Below are positions 53,593 to 62,503 of a stretch of DNA of 64,000 nt, in pieces. The stretch is taken from positions 434,001 to 498,000 of the forward strand of contig JAPLSB010000019.1 of the NCBI GenBank assembly GCA_026398875.1, given 5' to 3'. Made by a program: the position numbers and the translations under genes. Origin of the DNA: Gammaproteobacteria bacterium (lineage in GTDB: Bacteria; Pseudomonadota; Gammaproteobacteria; Nevskiales; Nevskiaceae). Position 1 is the stretch's first letter. Each line of letters starts with the position of its first letter. Below the pieces are notes generated by a model. The model did no database searches, was not told the origin of the DNA, and saw only the letters and a program-made list of their open reading frames with translations.

Positions 53593-56283
53593 ATGATGCG
53601 ATTGATCGTGGCTGCAGCGGGCGCCCTTGCGGCTGCAGGTGCTGCTTTTGCGGAACCGCTGGCGCCGCCGCCAGCCAACTACGACGCGTCGTTCGCCGCG
53701 CCGAATGGCCCGCCGGCAGCCGACCTGCTGAGTCGTACCGCCGCGATTGCGCAAGCCGCACCCCGACGGGCCGGCCTCGCCTCGACGGTCGATGCCACGC
53801 TCGGCGCTGCGACCTTCCTGTGGGCCGACGCGCGGGCGCCGATCGCCAGCTTTGCAGCACTTGCCGCTGAAGCGCGAACCATCGCTCGCGCTCGCGAGTA
53901 CGCCAGCCGACAGGCCGCGCTGCTCGGCGTCAGTCGGGCGACGCTGGATGCCGCCGAAGCGCGTGTCGTCCATGCCATTGCCGGCGGTGCGAGCATTGTT
54001 CGCCTGCAGCAGTCGGTCAGTGGCATCGAGGTCTTCAATCGCCAGTTCAATGTGCTGATCGGCAGCAACGGCGAGCACATCGCCACGTCCGGCTACTTCG
54101 CGACCGCAGCCACGCCTCGCTCGGCACAGCGGCTCGGTGCGGCACAGGCCGTGGCCGCCGCCATCGCCGATGCCGGCGGCAGCGTGCTGGCGGCAGCGTT
54201 GCGGCCGTCGCGCACGGCCGGGCGTTACACCAGTTTCGGCAAGCTCGCGACCGGTGACTTGAACCTCAGCCGCGATCCGCGTGCCAAGCAGGTGCTGTTC
54301 CCGCTCGCTGATCGCCTGGTCGCCGGCTGGTATGTCGAAGTCGTCGGCAACGGCAGCGATGGTTCGACCCGCGCCTATGGCACGGTGATTTCGGCGGAGT
54401 CCGGCGCGGTGCTGTTCCGCAAGAACCTGGTCGAGCAGGCGGTGCACAGCTACCGCGTGTTCGCCGATTCCGATGGCATCCACCAGCCGTTCGACGCGCC
54501 GCTCGGCAACGGCCTGGCGCCATTCCCCGGGTCGGCGCCGAATGTCGTGCAGCCTCGGGTCAGCGCGGTGGCCAATCTGGTCACGCTGGACGCTGGCCCG
54601 GTCTCGACCGGCGATCCGTGGCTGCCCGCCGGCGCCACCACCACCGCCGGCAACAATACCGACGCCTATCTCGACAACGGACTGCTGTTCGGTGCGCCGC
54701 TCAGCGCGGCTGCAACCGATGGCTACCAGCCGCGCAGCAACGACGTGCGCGCCAGGCTGACCGGCCCGGCGACCTTCGATCATCCGATCACCGCCGATGC
54801 CAATCCCGCCAACAACACGCCGCGCCAGGCGGCGATCGTCAACCTGTTCTTTCTGAACAACTGGCTGCACGACATCTTTTACGACCGTGGCCTCAACGAG
54901 GCGGCCGGCAACGCGCAGGCCAGCAACTACGGCCGTGGTGGTGAAGAGGGCGATGTCCTGCTGGCCGAAGGCCAGGACGCCTCCGGCCGCAACAACGCGA
55001 ACATGCTGACGCCGGCTGATGGTTCCAGCCCGCGCATGCAGATGTACCTGTTCGATGGCGCGATCAAGGGCACGGTCAGAGTGACCGCGCCGACCGTCCG
55101 GCCGAAGCTCGTGTTCAGCACGGCGAGCTTCGGGCCGCAGGTGTTCGATGTCACGGCACCGATCGCGCTGGCCAACGAGCGCGGCGGCATTTCCAGCAGC
55201 GACGGCTGCGCCGCCGGCCAGCCGCTGCCGGTGACCGGCACCACGCTGCCGGCCGCGCCGGACCGCAACCTGCGCGGCAAGATCGCGCTGATCGATCGCG
55301 GCAACTGCGCGTTCACGACCAAGGCGCGGTTTGCTGCAACGAGTGGTGCGATCGGCCTGATCGTGATCAACAACGAGCCGCTCGCCGACCCGATCCCGAT
55401 GGGCAATGCCGATGTCCCGCAGCTGCCGATCAACCTGCCGCTGCCGCTGACCACCGATGGCCAGTACCGCCTGCCGGCCGTGATGATCCGGCAGGACGCC
55501 GGCAACAACCTGAAGGCACAACTGGCGCGCGGCAGCGCGCTGCAGATGCGCATCAACCGCCTGCCGTCGATCGACTATGACGGCACGCTCGACAACCAGA
55601 TCATCGTCCACGAGTTCTTCCACTACGTGTCGAACCGCCTGGTCGGCGATGCCAGCGGCTTGTCGAACAACCAGGGCCGCAGCATGGGCGAAGGCTGGAG
55701 CGACTTCGCGGCGCTGATGCTGACGGCACGGCCGGAGGATCTGGCAGTGCCGGGCAATGCCGCTTACGGCGGCGCCTATCCGCTCGCCTACTACTCGACG
55801 CCAAGCTTCAATGCCGCGTACCAGTACTTCGGCATCCGGCGCCAGCCGTTCTCGCGCAGCTTCGCGTTCAACTCGCTGACCTTCAAGCACATCCAGGACG
55901 GCACGCCGTTGCCGACCACTGCACCGACGGCCTACGGCCAGGACGGCGCGACGAATTCGGAGGTGCACAACACCGGCGAGATCTGGGCCAACATGCTCTG
56001 GGAAGGCTATTCGACGATGCTGGCCAGCGGCCGCTACAGCTTCGCGGACAGCCGCGCCCGGATGATGGATTACGTGATCGCCGGCCTGAAGATGACGCCG
56101 AATGCGCCGACCATTCTCGAAGCGCGTGACGCCGTACTGGCTGCGGCACTGGCGCGTTCGCAGGCCGACTACCTCGACCTGATTCGCGGCTTTGCCCGTC
56201 GCGGTGCCGGCATCGGCGCGGCTGGCCCGGGCCGCAATTCGACTGACCACGTCGGCGTCGTCGAAAGCTACTCCGCGCCGTAA
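53593..56283 (+). CDS. M36 family (fungalysin-like) secreted metallopeptidase
   Basis: An 896-residue secreted zinc protease. The signal peptide MMRLIVAAAGALAAAGAAFA is cut near residue 20. A fungalysin propeptide-like region follows, then the catalytic HEFFH (673-677) with a downstream Glu near residue 700 (GEGWSDF), as in M36. A PA-domain segment (GKIALIDRGNCAFTTKARFAATSGAIGLIVIN) lies within residues about 555-600, between two parts of the catalytic domain. A long upstream frame in the intergenic DNA is not used because the signal peptide fixes the start. A strong terminator follows. Confidence 0.92.
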   Translation: MMRLIVAAAGALAAAGAAFAEPLAPPPANYDASFAAPNGPPAADLLSRTAAIAQAAPRRAGLASTVDATLGAATFLWADARAPIASFAALAAEARTIARAREYASRQAALLGVSRATLDAAEARVVHAIAGGASIVRLQQSVSGIEVFNRQFNVLIGSNGEHIATSGYFATAATPRSAQRLGAAQAVAAAIADAGGSVLAAALRPSRTAGRYTSFGKLATGDLNLSRDPRAKQVLFPLADRLVAGWYVEVVGNGSDGSTRAYGTVISAESGAVLFRKNLVEQAVHSYRVFADSDGIHQPFDAPLGNGLAPFPGSAPNVVQPRVSAVANLVTLDAGPVSTGDPWLPAGATTTAGNNTDAYLDNGLLFGAPLSAAATDGYQPRSNDVRARLTGPATFDHPITADANPANNTPRQAAIVNLFFLNNWLHDIFYDRGLNEAAGNAQASNYGRGGEEGDVLLAEGQDASGRNNANMLTPADGSSPRMQMYLFDGAIKGTVRVTAPTVRPKLVFSTASFGPQVFDVTAPIALANERGGISSSDGCAAGQPLPVTGTTLPAAPDRNLRGKIALIDRGNCAFTTKARFAATSGAIGLIVINNEPLADPIPMGNADVPQLPINLPLPLTTDGQYRLPAVMIRQDAGNNLKAQLARGSALQMRINRLPSIDYDGTLDNQIIVHEFFHYVSNRLVGDASGLSNNQGRSMGEGWSDFAALMLTARPEDLAVPGNAAYGGAYPLAYYSTPSFNAAYQYFGIRRQPFSRSFAFNSLTFKHIQDGTPLPTTAPTAYGQDGATNSEVHNTGEIWANMLWEGYSTMLASGRYSFADSRARMMDYVIAGLKMTPNAPTILEARDAVLAAALARSQADYLDLIRGFARRGAGIGAAGPGRNSTDHVGVVESYSAP

Positions 56284-56301
56284 GCGCTCGCAGCAACTTC
56301 C

Positions 56302-56344
56302 GGCCCCGCCGGCTCCGTTCACACGGAACCGGCGGGGCCTTTTC
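56302..56344 (+). terminator. Terminator after the M36 protease gene
   Basis: A GC-rich stem (ggccccgccgg..tccg with cgga.ccggcggggcc) with a short loop is followed by TTTT at 56341-56344. It lies between the protease stop and the convergent GlxA-type gene. Confidence 0.9.
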
Positions 56345-56361
56345 ATTGCTGGAACCTGGTT

Positions 56362-57336
56362 TCAGCCGCCTTTGAAACTGCGCCGCCACTGCGACGGCGA
56401 CACCCCGAAGCTGCGCTGGAAATGCGCGCGCAGCGACGACGGCGCGCCAAGCCCGACCTGCTGAGCAATGCGCTCGATCGGCTGGTCGGTGGTTTCCAGC
56501 AGGCGCTGGCTGTATGCCAGCCGCTCGGCCAGCAGCCAGTCGCCGACGGTGGCACCGGTCTGCAGACGGAACTGCCGCGTGAATGTGCGGCGGCTCATCA
56601 ATGCGCGGGCGGCCAGGGCATCGAGCGTGTGCGCCTCGTCGAGATGGCTGCGCAGCCAGTCGATGACTTCGCCGAGCCGCGAACTGCGCATCGACACCGG
56701 CAGCGGCTGATCGATGAACTGGGCCTGGCCGCCCTGCCGATGCGGCGGCACCACCAGCCGCCGCGCAACGGCATTGGCCTGCTCGACACCGTAGCCCTGA
56801 CGCAGCAGGTGCAGGCAGCAATCGATGCCGGCCGCGGTACCGGCCGAGGTGACGATCTGCCCCTCGTCGACATACAGCACGTTGGCATCGAGCTGCACCG
56901 ACGGATAACGCATCGCGAAGTCCTGCGCGTAGCCCCAATGGGTGGTGGCCCGGCGACCGTCGAGCAGGCCGGCCTCGGCCAGCACGCAGGCGCCGAGGCA
57001 CAGGCCGACGATCCTGGCGCCGCGCCGTGCTGCCGTGCGCAGCGCTTCGAGCAAGGCCGGCGGCGCGGCTTCGGCCGGATCGCGCCAGCTCGGTACGATG
57101 ATCATGTCGGCGGCCGCCAGCGCTTCCAGCCCATGGCGGATCTCGACACGGAATCCGGCGGTGGTCATCAGACTGCCGGGGGTGACTGCACAGACGCGGA
57201 GGTCAAATGCCGGCAGACCCGGATGCCGATCGCCAAACACCACGCAAGGCACGGCCAGATGGAACGGGCTGATCTGGTCGAAGACAACGACAGCGACCAC
57301 CACTGAGGCAACGGGCTCGGGCATCGACATGGGCAA
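56362..57336 (-). CDS. GlxA family transcriptional regulator (DJ-1/PfpI + AraC domains)
   Basis: A 324-residue protein. The N-terminal class I glutamine amidotransferase-like domain (VVVFDQISPFHLAVPCVVF...ARIVGLCLGACVLAEAGLLDGRRATTHW, with the nucleophile-elbow Cys in GLCLGAC) is followed by an AraC helix-turn-helix pair (TLDALAARALMSRRTFTRQFRLQTGATVGDWLLAERLAYSQRLLE...IERIAQQVGLGAPSSLRAHFQRSFGVSPSQWRR). Starts at 57336, 57330 or 57324 are all possible. Members activate amine, betaine or arginine catabolism; the target here is unknown. Divergent from the HD-domain gene. Confidence 0.93.
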   Translation of the reverse strand: MPMSMPEPVASVVVAVVVFDQISPFHLAVPCVVFGDRHPGLPAFDLRVCAVTPGSLMTTAGFRVEIRHGLEALAAADMIIVPSWRDPAEAAPPALLEALRTAARRGARIVGLCLGACVLAEAGLLDGRRATTHWGYAQDFAMRYPSVQLDANVLYVDEGQIVTSAGTAAGIDCCLHLLRQGYGVEQANAVARRLVVPPHRQGGQAQFIDQPLPVSMRSSRLGEVIDWLRSHLDEAHTLDALAARALMSRRTFTRQFRLQTGATVGDWLLAERLAYSQRLLETTDQPIERIAQQVGLGAPSSLRAHFQRSFGVSPSQWRRSFKGG

Positions 57337-57447
57337 GCGGACGGGCGGAATCGGAGTTGGCCCGATCTTGGCGATGTTTGTCCATCAGGCCACTTCGATG
57401 ACCGCCGATTTCGATGGACCATAGCCGCTCAGCCACTGGAACCGGAC

Positions 57448-57990
57448 ATGACCCAGATTGCCCCGATTGCCCTGCTCGACACGCTGCTGGACACCTGGAA
57501 GCCGCAGATCGGCGACGCGTTTGCCGGCTATCGCAACCACTGTCAGCGCATGGCCGCGCTGACGCTGGCACTGCTGCCGGCTGCCTCCGACGACGACCGC
57601 AAGAAGATTGCCATCGCCGCCTGTTTCCATGATCTCGGGATCTGGTCGGACGGCACTATCGACTACCTGCCGCCGTCGTCGCGGCGGGCGCGCGACTACC
57701 TTGCGTCACAGGGCCTGCAGGCCTGGACCACCGAAGTCGAGCTGATGATCGACGATCACCACAAGCTGCGCCGTTTCAAGGACCCGGCGTATCCGCTGGT
57801 CGAAGCGTTCCGCAAGGCGGATCTGGTCGATGTGTCGCTGGGCCTGATCAAGTTCGGTGTGTCCGGCGATACGGTACGGGCGCTGAAGACGGCCTACCCG
57901 AACGAAGGCTTCCACAAGACGCTGATGGGTCTTGCCGGCAGCTGGTTCAAGCGCCATCCGCTAAGCCCGCCGCCGTTCATGAAGTGGTGA
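57448..57990 (+). CDS. HD-domain protein (putative phosphohydrolase)
   Basis: A 180-residue metal-dependent HD-fold protein. Ligands are His32 (YRNHCQR), His-Asp pair in ACFHDLGIWSDG (about 59-61) and Asp near residue 128 (RKADLVDVSLG), with a further HH at DDHHKLRR. Substrate class (nucleotide or phospho-metabolite) is unknown. It is monocistronic. Confidence 0.85.
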   Translation: MTQIAPIALLDTLLDTWKPQIGDAFAGYRNHCQRMAALTLALLPAASDDDRKKIAIAACFHDLGIWSDGTIDYLPPSSRRARDYLASQGLQAWTTEVELMIDDHHKLRRFKDPAYPLVEAFRKADLVDVSLGLIKFGVSGDTVRALKTAYPNEGFHKTLMGLAGSWFKRHPLSPPPFMKW

Positions 57991-58008
57991 GGTCAGCTAC
58001 GCGACGGT

Positions 58009-58791
58009 TCAGCCCGGCTTGCGCGTGCGCTTCGACAGGAATGCGGTAACCGCCTTGATGAAGCCCGGATCGCGGCCGAGCCGGGTCTGACCCTCGGCTT
58101 CCCGCGCCAGTTGCGTGGGCAGATCGGCATCCAGCGCAGCGTCGAGCGCGGCACGGGTCTCGGTCAATGCAGCGGGCGATTTCGCTGCCAGCCGTACGGC
58201 CAGCGCCTGCGCGGTCGAGGCCAGCGCCTCGTCATCGACCACCTGCCAGATCAGCCCCCACTGCGCGGCCGTGGTCGCATCCAGTGCATCGCCAAGCAAG
58301 GCCATGCCGCGTGCCCGCGCTCTCCCGACCAGACGCGGCAACTGCCACGTGGCACCCATGTCCGGCATCAGGCCGATATCGATGAACAAATAGCGGAACG
58401 ACGCCGAGCGCGCCGCGATCACCAGATCCCCGGCCAGCGCCAGCGCTGCGCCACCGCCGGCCGCGATGCCGTTGACGGCGATGACGACCGGAATCGGCAA
58501 GCTGCGCAGACGTTCGATCAGCACGTTGTAGTGGCTACGCATGGCCGCTCCGAGGTCGATGTCCTCAGGCCGGGTATCGGCCAGGCTGCCGGCGCCAAGG
58601 TCGGCACCGGAGCTGAATGCCCGGCCGCTGCCGGTCAGCACCAGTGCCCGAGCGCAGTCGGCGATGGCGCGATCAAGCCCGGACAACAGCGCATCGATCG
58701 TCGCCAGATCGAGGCTGTTCAGCGTGTCGGCGCGGTTCAGCGTCAGCGTCGCAACGTCTGAATCGAGGTGATAGAGCAGCATGTCGGTCAT
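58009..58791 (-). CDS. Enoyl-CoA hydratase/isomerase family (crotonase)
   Basis: A 260-residue crotonase. LTGSGRAFSSGADLGAG (about 63-79) and AVNGIAAGGGAALALAGDLVIAARSASF form the oxyanion hole; FIDIGLMPDMGATWQLPRLVG is like PaaG and DpgB members, lacking the hydratase Glu pair, so isomerase activity is more likely. ATG 58791 is the family N-terminus. It is the third gene after P450 and rubredoxin, 31 bases after the rubredoxin stop, so it probably processes an acyl-CoA in the same catabolic route. Confidence 0.9.
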   Translation of the reverse strand: MTDMLLYHLDSDVATLTLNRADTLNSLDLATIDALLSGLDRAIADCARALVLTGSGRAFSSGADLGAGSLADTRPEDIDLGAAMRSHYNVLIERLRSLPIPVVIAVNGIAAGGGAALALAGDLVIAARSASFRYLFIDIGLMPDMGATWQLPRLVGRARARGMALLGDALDATTAAQWGLIWQVVDDEALASTAQALAVRLAAKSPAALTETRAALDAALDADLPTQLAREAEGQTRLGRDPGFIKAVTAFLSKRTRKPG

Positions 58792-58822
58792 CGCGGTCGA
58801 ACGGTTCAATGCCACGGAAAGG

Positions 58823-59002
58823 TCAATCTTCGAGCAGCACGTATTCCGATTTCGGCGCGCCGCAGGCCATGCACAGCCAATCGTCGCGCACATCCTCCCA
58901 GCGCGTGCCGGGTGCGATATCGAACTCCGGCACGCCGAGTTCCTCGTCGTAGATCTCGCCGCACAGCACGCACTGGTACTTCCGCCAGGGCTGGGTATTC
59001 AT
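58823..59002 (-). CDS. Rubredoxin
   Basis: A 59-residue iron-sulfur-free Fe(Cys)4 electron carrier, starting MNTQPWRKYQ. The two knuckles are CVLCG (11-15) and CMACG (44-48), with the family segments EIYDEELGVPEFDIAPGTRWEDVRDDW and AP. All four cysteines are present. It follows the P450 stop by 25 bases and precedes a crotonase, so it is a candidate electron donor or partner for that P450, although class I P450s normally use 2Fe-2S ferredoxins. It is short and easily missed. Confidence 0.94.
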   Translation of the reverse strand: MNTQPWRKYQCVLCGEIYDEELGVPEFDIAPGTRWEDVRDDWLCMACGAPKSEYVLLED

Positions 59003-59027
59003 GCAGGGTTCTCCTCGCGTGGGCGCG

Positions 59028-60320
59028 TCAGGCCAGCGTGTAGTTGATCGGGACGTACTTCGGCCCGCATACGAATTCGGACTCCGCGAACTTGCCCGGT
59101 GCCGCCATCTGCACCGATGCCAGCCGCGGCAGCAGCTCTTCCCAGAGGATCTTCATCTCCAGCCGCGCCAGATGCTGGCCAAGGCAGATGTGCGGACCGT
59201 AGCCGAAGCCGACGTGCCGATTCGGGCTGCGCTCCGGATCAAACCGGAACGGGTCCGGGAAAGCCTCTTCATCGCGGTTGCCAGAGATGTACGACAGGTA
59301 CAGCAGATCGCCCTTCCTGATCTGCTGACCGCGCAGCACGTAGTCCTCGGTGGCCGAGCGCACGAACTGCTGTACCGGGCTGGTCCAGCGGATGGTTTCC
59401 TCGACGAAGCCGGGAATCAGGCTCGGGTTGTCCTTGACCTTGCGGAAAATCTCCGGGTTCTCGGCCAGCGTCCACATGCCCATCGCAGTGGTCGCCGACG
59501 TGGTGTCGTGACCGGCGGTCGAAGCGATGACCAGGTACGAAATCATGTTCCGCTCGTTCATCGGGCAGCCGCCGATCTTGCCGTTGGCGATCACCGACGT
59601 CAGGTCGTTGACCGGGCATTGCTGCCGGTCGCGGATCATCGATTCGTAGTAATTCTTGAACTCGCTGTAGACGATGTCCCAGGTCTTGATGATCTCCTGC
59701 GGGTCGGTGATGTTCGCGCCCGGCCGGCACAGATCGGGATCGGCGTAGGTGAACAGCCAGTGCGTCAGGTCAAGCATCTTGGCGTGGTCTTCTTTCGGCA
59801 CGCCGATCAGCGTCAGTACCACCTCCGCCGGGTAGCGGAACGCCAGCTCGGTGGCGAAATCGGCACCCTGCCCCTTGGCCAGGAATGCGTCGATGTAGCG
59901 CCGCGCCGTCTCGCGGATCTGCGGCTCGAGCTTGGCGACCGCCTGCGGATAGAAGTGCGGCTGGGTCACGGCGCGATGCTCGGCGTGCTCCGGATCGTCC
60001 ATGTGCACCAGCGTCTTGAAGATCGTCGGCAGGCCGCCGGTATAGCTGCGCATCAGCTGCTCGGCCAGCTGCGAAGCCAGCGTCTTCGAGCGGTCGGCGC
60101 TGTGGAACAGGTGGTCCTGTCGGGAAATCTCGCGGATGTCGTCGTACTTGGTGACGATCCAGTGCGGGTCGTAGCCGGGGACTTCGGCAATCGCCAACGG
60201 ATAGTCCTTGCGCAGCCGCGCGAAGATGCCATCGATCACTTCCCGCTTGCCGATCCCGAAGGTGGCCGGGTTGAACGCAGGGGCAATCAGATCCACCGGG
60301 ATGGTCGGTGCAGTCGACAT
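59028..60320 (-). CDS. Cytochrome P450
   Basis: A 430-residue soluble bacterial P450. The I-helix oxygen-binding motif is AGHDTT, the K-helix is EETIRW (ExxR), and the haem loop FGYGPHICLG contains the axial Cys379. Residues around FVRSATEDYVLRGQQI and RDEEAFPDPFRFDPERSPNRHVGFG fit CYP families acting on steroids, terpenes or fatty acids; the exact CYP family is not assigned. ATG 60320 is preceded by GGAGGAGAG. Operon: P450-rubredoxin-crotonase, divergent from a MerR regulator. Confidence 0.95.
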   Translation of the reverse strand: MSTAPTIPVDLIAPAFNPATFGIGKREVIDGIFARLRKDYPLAIAEVPGYDPHWIVTKYDDIREISRQDHLFHSADRSKTLASQLAEQLMRSYTGGLPTIFKTLVHMDDPEHAEHRAVTQPHFYPQAVAKLEPQIRETARRYIDAFLAKGQGADFATELAFRYPAEVVLTLIGVPKEDHAKMLDLTHWLFTYADPDLCRPGANITDPQEIIKTWDIVYSEFKNYYESMIRDRQQCPVNDLTSVIANGKIGGCPMNERNMISYLVIASTAGHDTTSATTAMGMWTLAENPEIFRKVKDNPSLIPGFVEETIRWTSPVQQFVRSATEDYVLRGQQIRKGDLLYLSYISGNRDEEAFPDPFRFDPERSPNRHVGFGYGPHICLGQHLARLEMKILWEELLPRLASVQMAAPGKFAESEFVCGPKYVPINYTLA

Positions 60321-60442
60321 GGTTCTCTCCTCCATGCTGGAACAAGGCGCAAAGCGCGCCGGGGCACGGTGCGCGGCGCTTCTGGCGAGCGCCGTCGATG
60401 ACCGTGAAATGAACTTAGCGCGCGAATCGACGACACGCAATT

Positions 60443-60461
60443 TGCGTATCATTTATACGCA
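60443..60461. promoter_or_regulatory. MerR/P450 divergent operator palindrome
   Basis: Inverted repeat tgcgtat-N5-atacgca in the 170-base gap between the MerR gene (ATG 60491) and the P450 gene (start 60320). Position between divergent genes suggests the MerR protein binds here. Confidence 0.6.
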
Positions 60462-60490
60462 TTCTTGCCCTGACGCGACCTTGCCCAGCC

Positions 60491-61180
60491 ATGAAGATGC
60501 GCGAGCTCGAACGCCGCACCGGCGTCAACCGCGAAACCATTCGCGTCTACCTGCGCCACGGCCTGCTGCCGGAGCCGCAGCGCCCGAAGGCGAACGTCGC
60601 CGACTACGACGAGCAGCACGTGCGCGGCATCTTCACGATTCGGCAGCTGCAGAAGGACAAGCGCCTGCCGCTGCGCCGCATCAAGCAGGCCGTTGATGGC
60701 GACGCCAGCGCGATGCCGGCCGATGCCAGCCAGTTCTCGCAGCTCGACAACCTGATCGCCGCACGCGTCGGCATCGACGATGCACTGCTGCCGATCGCGG
60801 CGATCGCAGCAAGGCATCCGAAAGCGGCCGACGACGCGCGACGCCTGGAGAAGATCGGCGCGATCAAGCGCATCCGGCGCCGTGACGGCTATTTTCTAAG
60901 CCGTATCGATGCCCAGCTGGTCAGCCTCTGGGGCGAAATGCGCAGCGCCGGCTTCACCGAGGCTTGGGGCTTCACGCCCGATGTCTGCAAGCTGCATGTC
61001 GATGCGGCGCAGGCACTGGCGCACGAGGAACTGAAGATCTTCCTTGCCCACACGACCGGCCAGCAGCCCGACGATCCGGCTGCCGACATGGCGCAGGCGG
61101 CACTGACCCACCTGCTGAGCTTTTTCGGCCTGATCCGGATCAAGACCGTGCTCAGCGACTTGCGGCAGCGCGGCCGTTGA
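60491..61180 (+). CDS. MerR family transcriptional regulator
   Basis: A 229-residue protein with an N-terminal MerR helix-turn-helix (MKMRELERRTGVNRETIRVYLRHGLLPEPQR, residues 1-31) and wing ADYDEQHVRGIFTIRQLQKDKRLPLRRIKQAV. The C-terminal ~140 residues are helical and unrelated to metal-binding MerR domains; there is no conserved Cys set for metals. It probably controls the divergent P450 operon in response to a hydrophobic ligand. Confidence 0.85.
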   Translation: MKMRELERRTGVNRETIRVYLRHGLLPEPQRPKANVADYDEQHVRGIFTIRQLQKDKRLPLRRIKQAVDGDASAMPADASQFSQLDNLIAARVGIDDALLPIAAIAARHPKAADDARRLEKIGAIKRIRRRDGYFLSRIDAQLVSLWGEMRSAGFTEAWGFTPDVCKLHVDAAQALAHEELKIFLAHTTGQQPDDPAADMAQAALTHLLSFFGLIRIKTVLSDLRQRGR

Positions 61181-61207
61181 GCAACGCCGTCCGCCCCGTC
61201 AGCAGCC

Positions 61208-62260
61208 TCAGCGCCCGTCGATCAACGGTGCCAGCAGCGCCGGATCAGGCAGGCTCAGGCCGAGCTGCCGTGCCACGCTGTCGAGCTTGGCGCGCGCCTC
61301 CGGATCGAGATGCGCAAGCAGCAGGATCACCGGCCGGATATCCGCCAGCCGGAACACGGCGCGAATGATGTCGGCAAGGATCGCGTTGTCCTGAATGACC
61401 GGCAGGTTGATGACCCGCTTCTGCAGCGCCGGCGTCATCCGCGCGACGATCGGCAGCAGCACGTCCCAGCGGCCGATCGCCTGCGTGTTGCGAACGATGT
61501 TGTTCAGCGCCGCTTCCGGCAGCTCGCCGGTAATCGTGGCCAGCTTCTGCTGAAGCGCGCCGTCGATGCCGGAAATCAGCGCCAGCGCTTCCGCCCAAAG
61601 CTCGGATGATCCCGTCGCGGCATGAAGGACGACGTCGCTGAGCCGCTGCGGCGGGATCCGCTCGACGATGTCGCCGAGCCGCTCGGTGCTTTCGGCGAAG
61701 AACGCGATGTGCAACAGCTTGGCGTCGTCGCTGATCGCGTCGACCACCGGCCGGATCGCATCGAGCGCGATCAGATCGATGAAGCGACCCATCGTCACGT
61801 ACTCGCCGCGCTTGGCCAGCTCGCGCGCGATGGCGACGATCAGGTGCTTCGGAAAGCCGGCGATCAGTGCCTCGGCGGAGCGCGGATCCAGTTCGATGCA
61901 GGCATCGACGAGGAACGGCAGCTTGAGCTTTTCGGCGATCTCGATCGCGCGCGCGGCCGGCACCAGTCCGCAGACCCGCGCACAGATCAGCGGACCGATC
62001 ACCTTTTCGATGATCAGCACCAGGATCGGGATCGGCAGCAGGCGGCTGGCGGTCGCCATGTTGTGGAAACGCTTGCGGTCGGCGTCGAACATCGCCGCCG
62101 TCGCCTGTTCCCGCAGCGCGCGAATCAGCGGTGCATCGAGCTTGCCGAGCCAGGCCAGAGACGCATCGTCAACCCGGCACAGCCGTGCCAGCTTGATGAT
62201 CTCCGCTCGCTGCGCCAGCGACAGGCCGGTCAACTCCGCTGTTGTCCCGACAGTTGCCAT
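61208..62260 (-). CDS. Conserved hypothetical protein next to MMPL transporter
   Basis: A 350-residue protein not recognised as a known family. It is mostly alpha-helical, with a run of similar helical segments (for example PFLVDACIELDPRSAEALIAGFPKHLIVAIARELAKRGEYVTMGRFIDLI), suggesting an armadillo/HEAT-like solenoid. One hydrophobic stretch (RLLPIPILVLIIEKVIGPLICARVCGLVP, about 72-100) could be membrane-associated. It lies 3 bases after the 79-residue gene and reads in the MMPL direction, so it probably helps that transporter or shares its substrate. Confidence 0.6.
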   Translation of the reverse strand: MATVGTTAELTGLSLAQRAEIIKLARLCRVDDASLAWLGKLDAPLIRALREQATAAMFDADRKRFHNMATASRLLPIPILVLIIEKVIGPLICARVCGLVPAARAIEIAEKLKLPFLVDACIELDPRSAEALIAGFPKHLIVAIARELAKRGEYVTMGRFIDLIALDAIRPVVDAISDDAKLLHIAFFAESTERLGDIVERIPPQRLSDVVLHAATGSSELWAEALALISGIDGALQQKLATITGELPEAALNNIVRNTQAIGRWDVLLPIVARMTPALQKRVINLPVIQDNAILADIIRAVFRLADIRPVILLLAHLDPEARAKLDSVARQLGLSLPDPALLAPLIDGR

Positions 62261-62263
62261 CGT

Positions 62264-62503
62264 TCAGAGATCGAGGATCTTGCGAACCGCGCCGCGCAGC
62301 AGCAGCGGGATATGACTCAGCGATTCGGTCAGCGCTGCATCGACCTGCGCTTTCTGCCGCTGCTTGGCCGCCGTCATCAGTGCCGCCAGCCGAGCCAGCT
62401 CGGCCGGCTCGAGCACATCGAGGCCGGCCGGCGGCGTGCGGTCCAGTGCCGACCGCAGCGCCGCCAGCGAGGCTTCCCGACTACCGCCGGCGGCGCTCGA
62501 CAT
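62264..62503 (-). CDS. Small conserved hypothetical protein in the MMPL operon
   Basis: A 79-residue helical protein (MSSAAGGSREASLAALRSALDRTPPAG, then LEPAELARLAALMTAAKQRQKAQVDAALTESLSHIPLLLRGAVRKIL). No motif is recognised. Its start overlaps the MMPL stop by one base (TGATG), and the 350-residue gene follows 3 bases later, so translation is coupled. Confidence 0.65.
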   Translation of the reverse strand: MSSAAGGSREASLAALRSALDRTPPAGLDVLEPAELARLAALMTAAKQRQKAQVDAALTESLSHIPLLLRGAVRKILDL

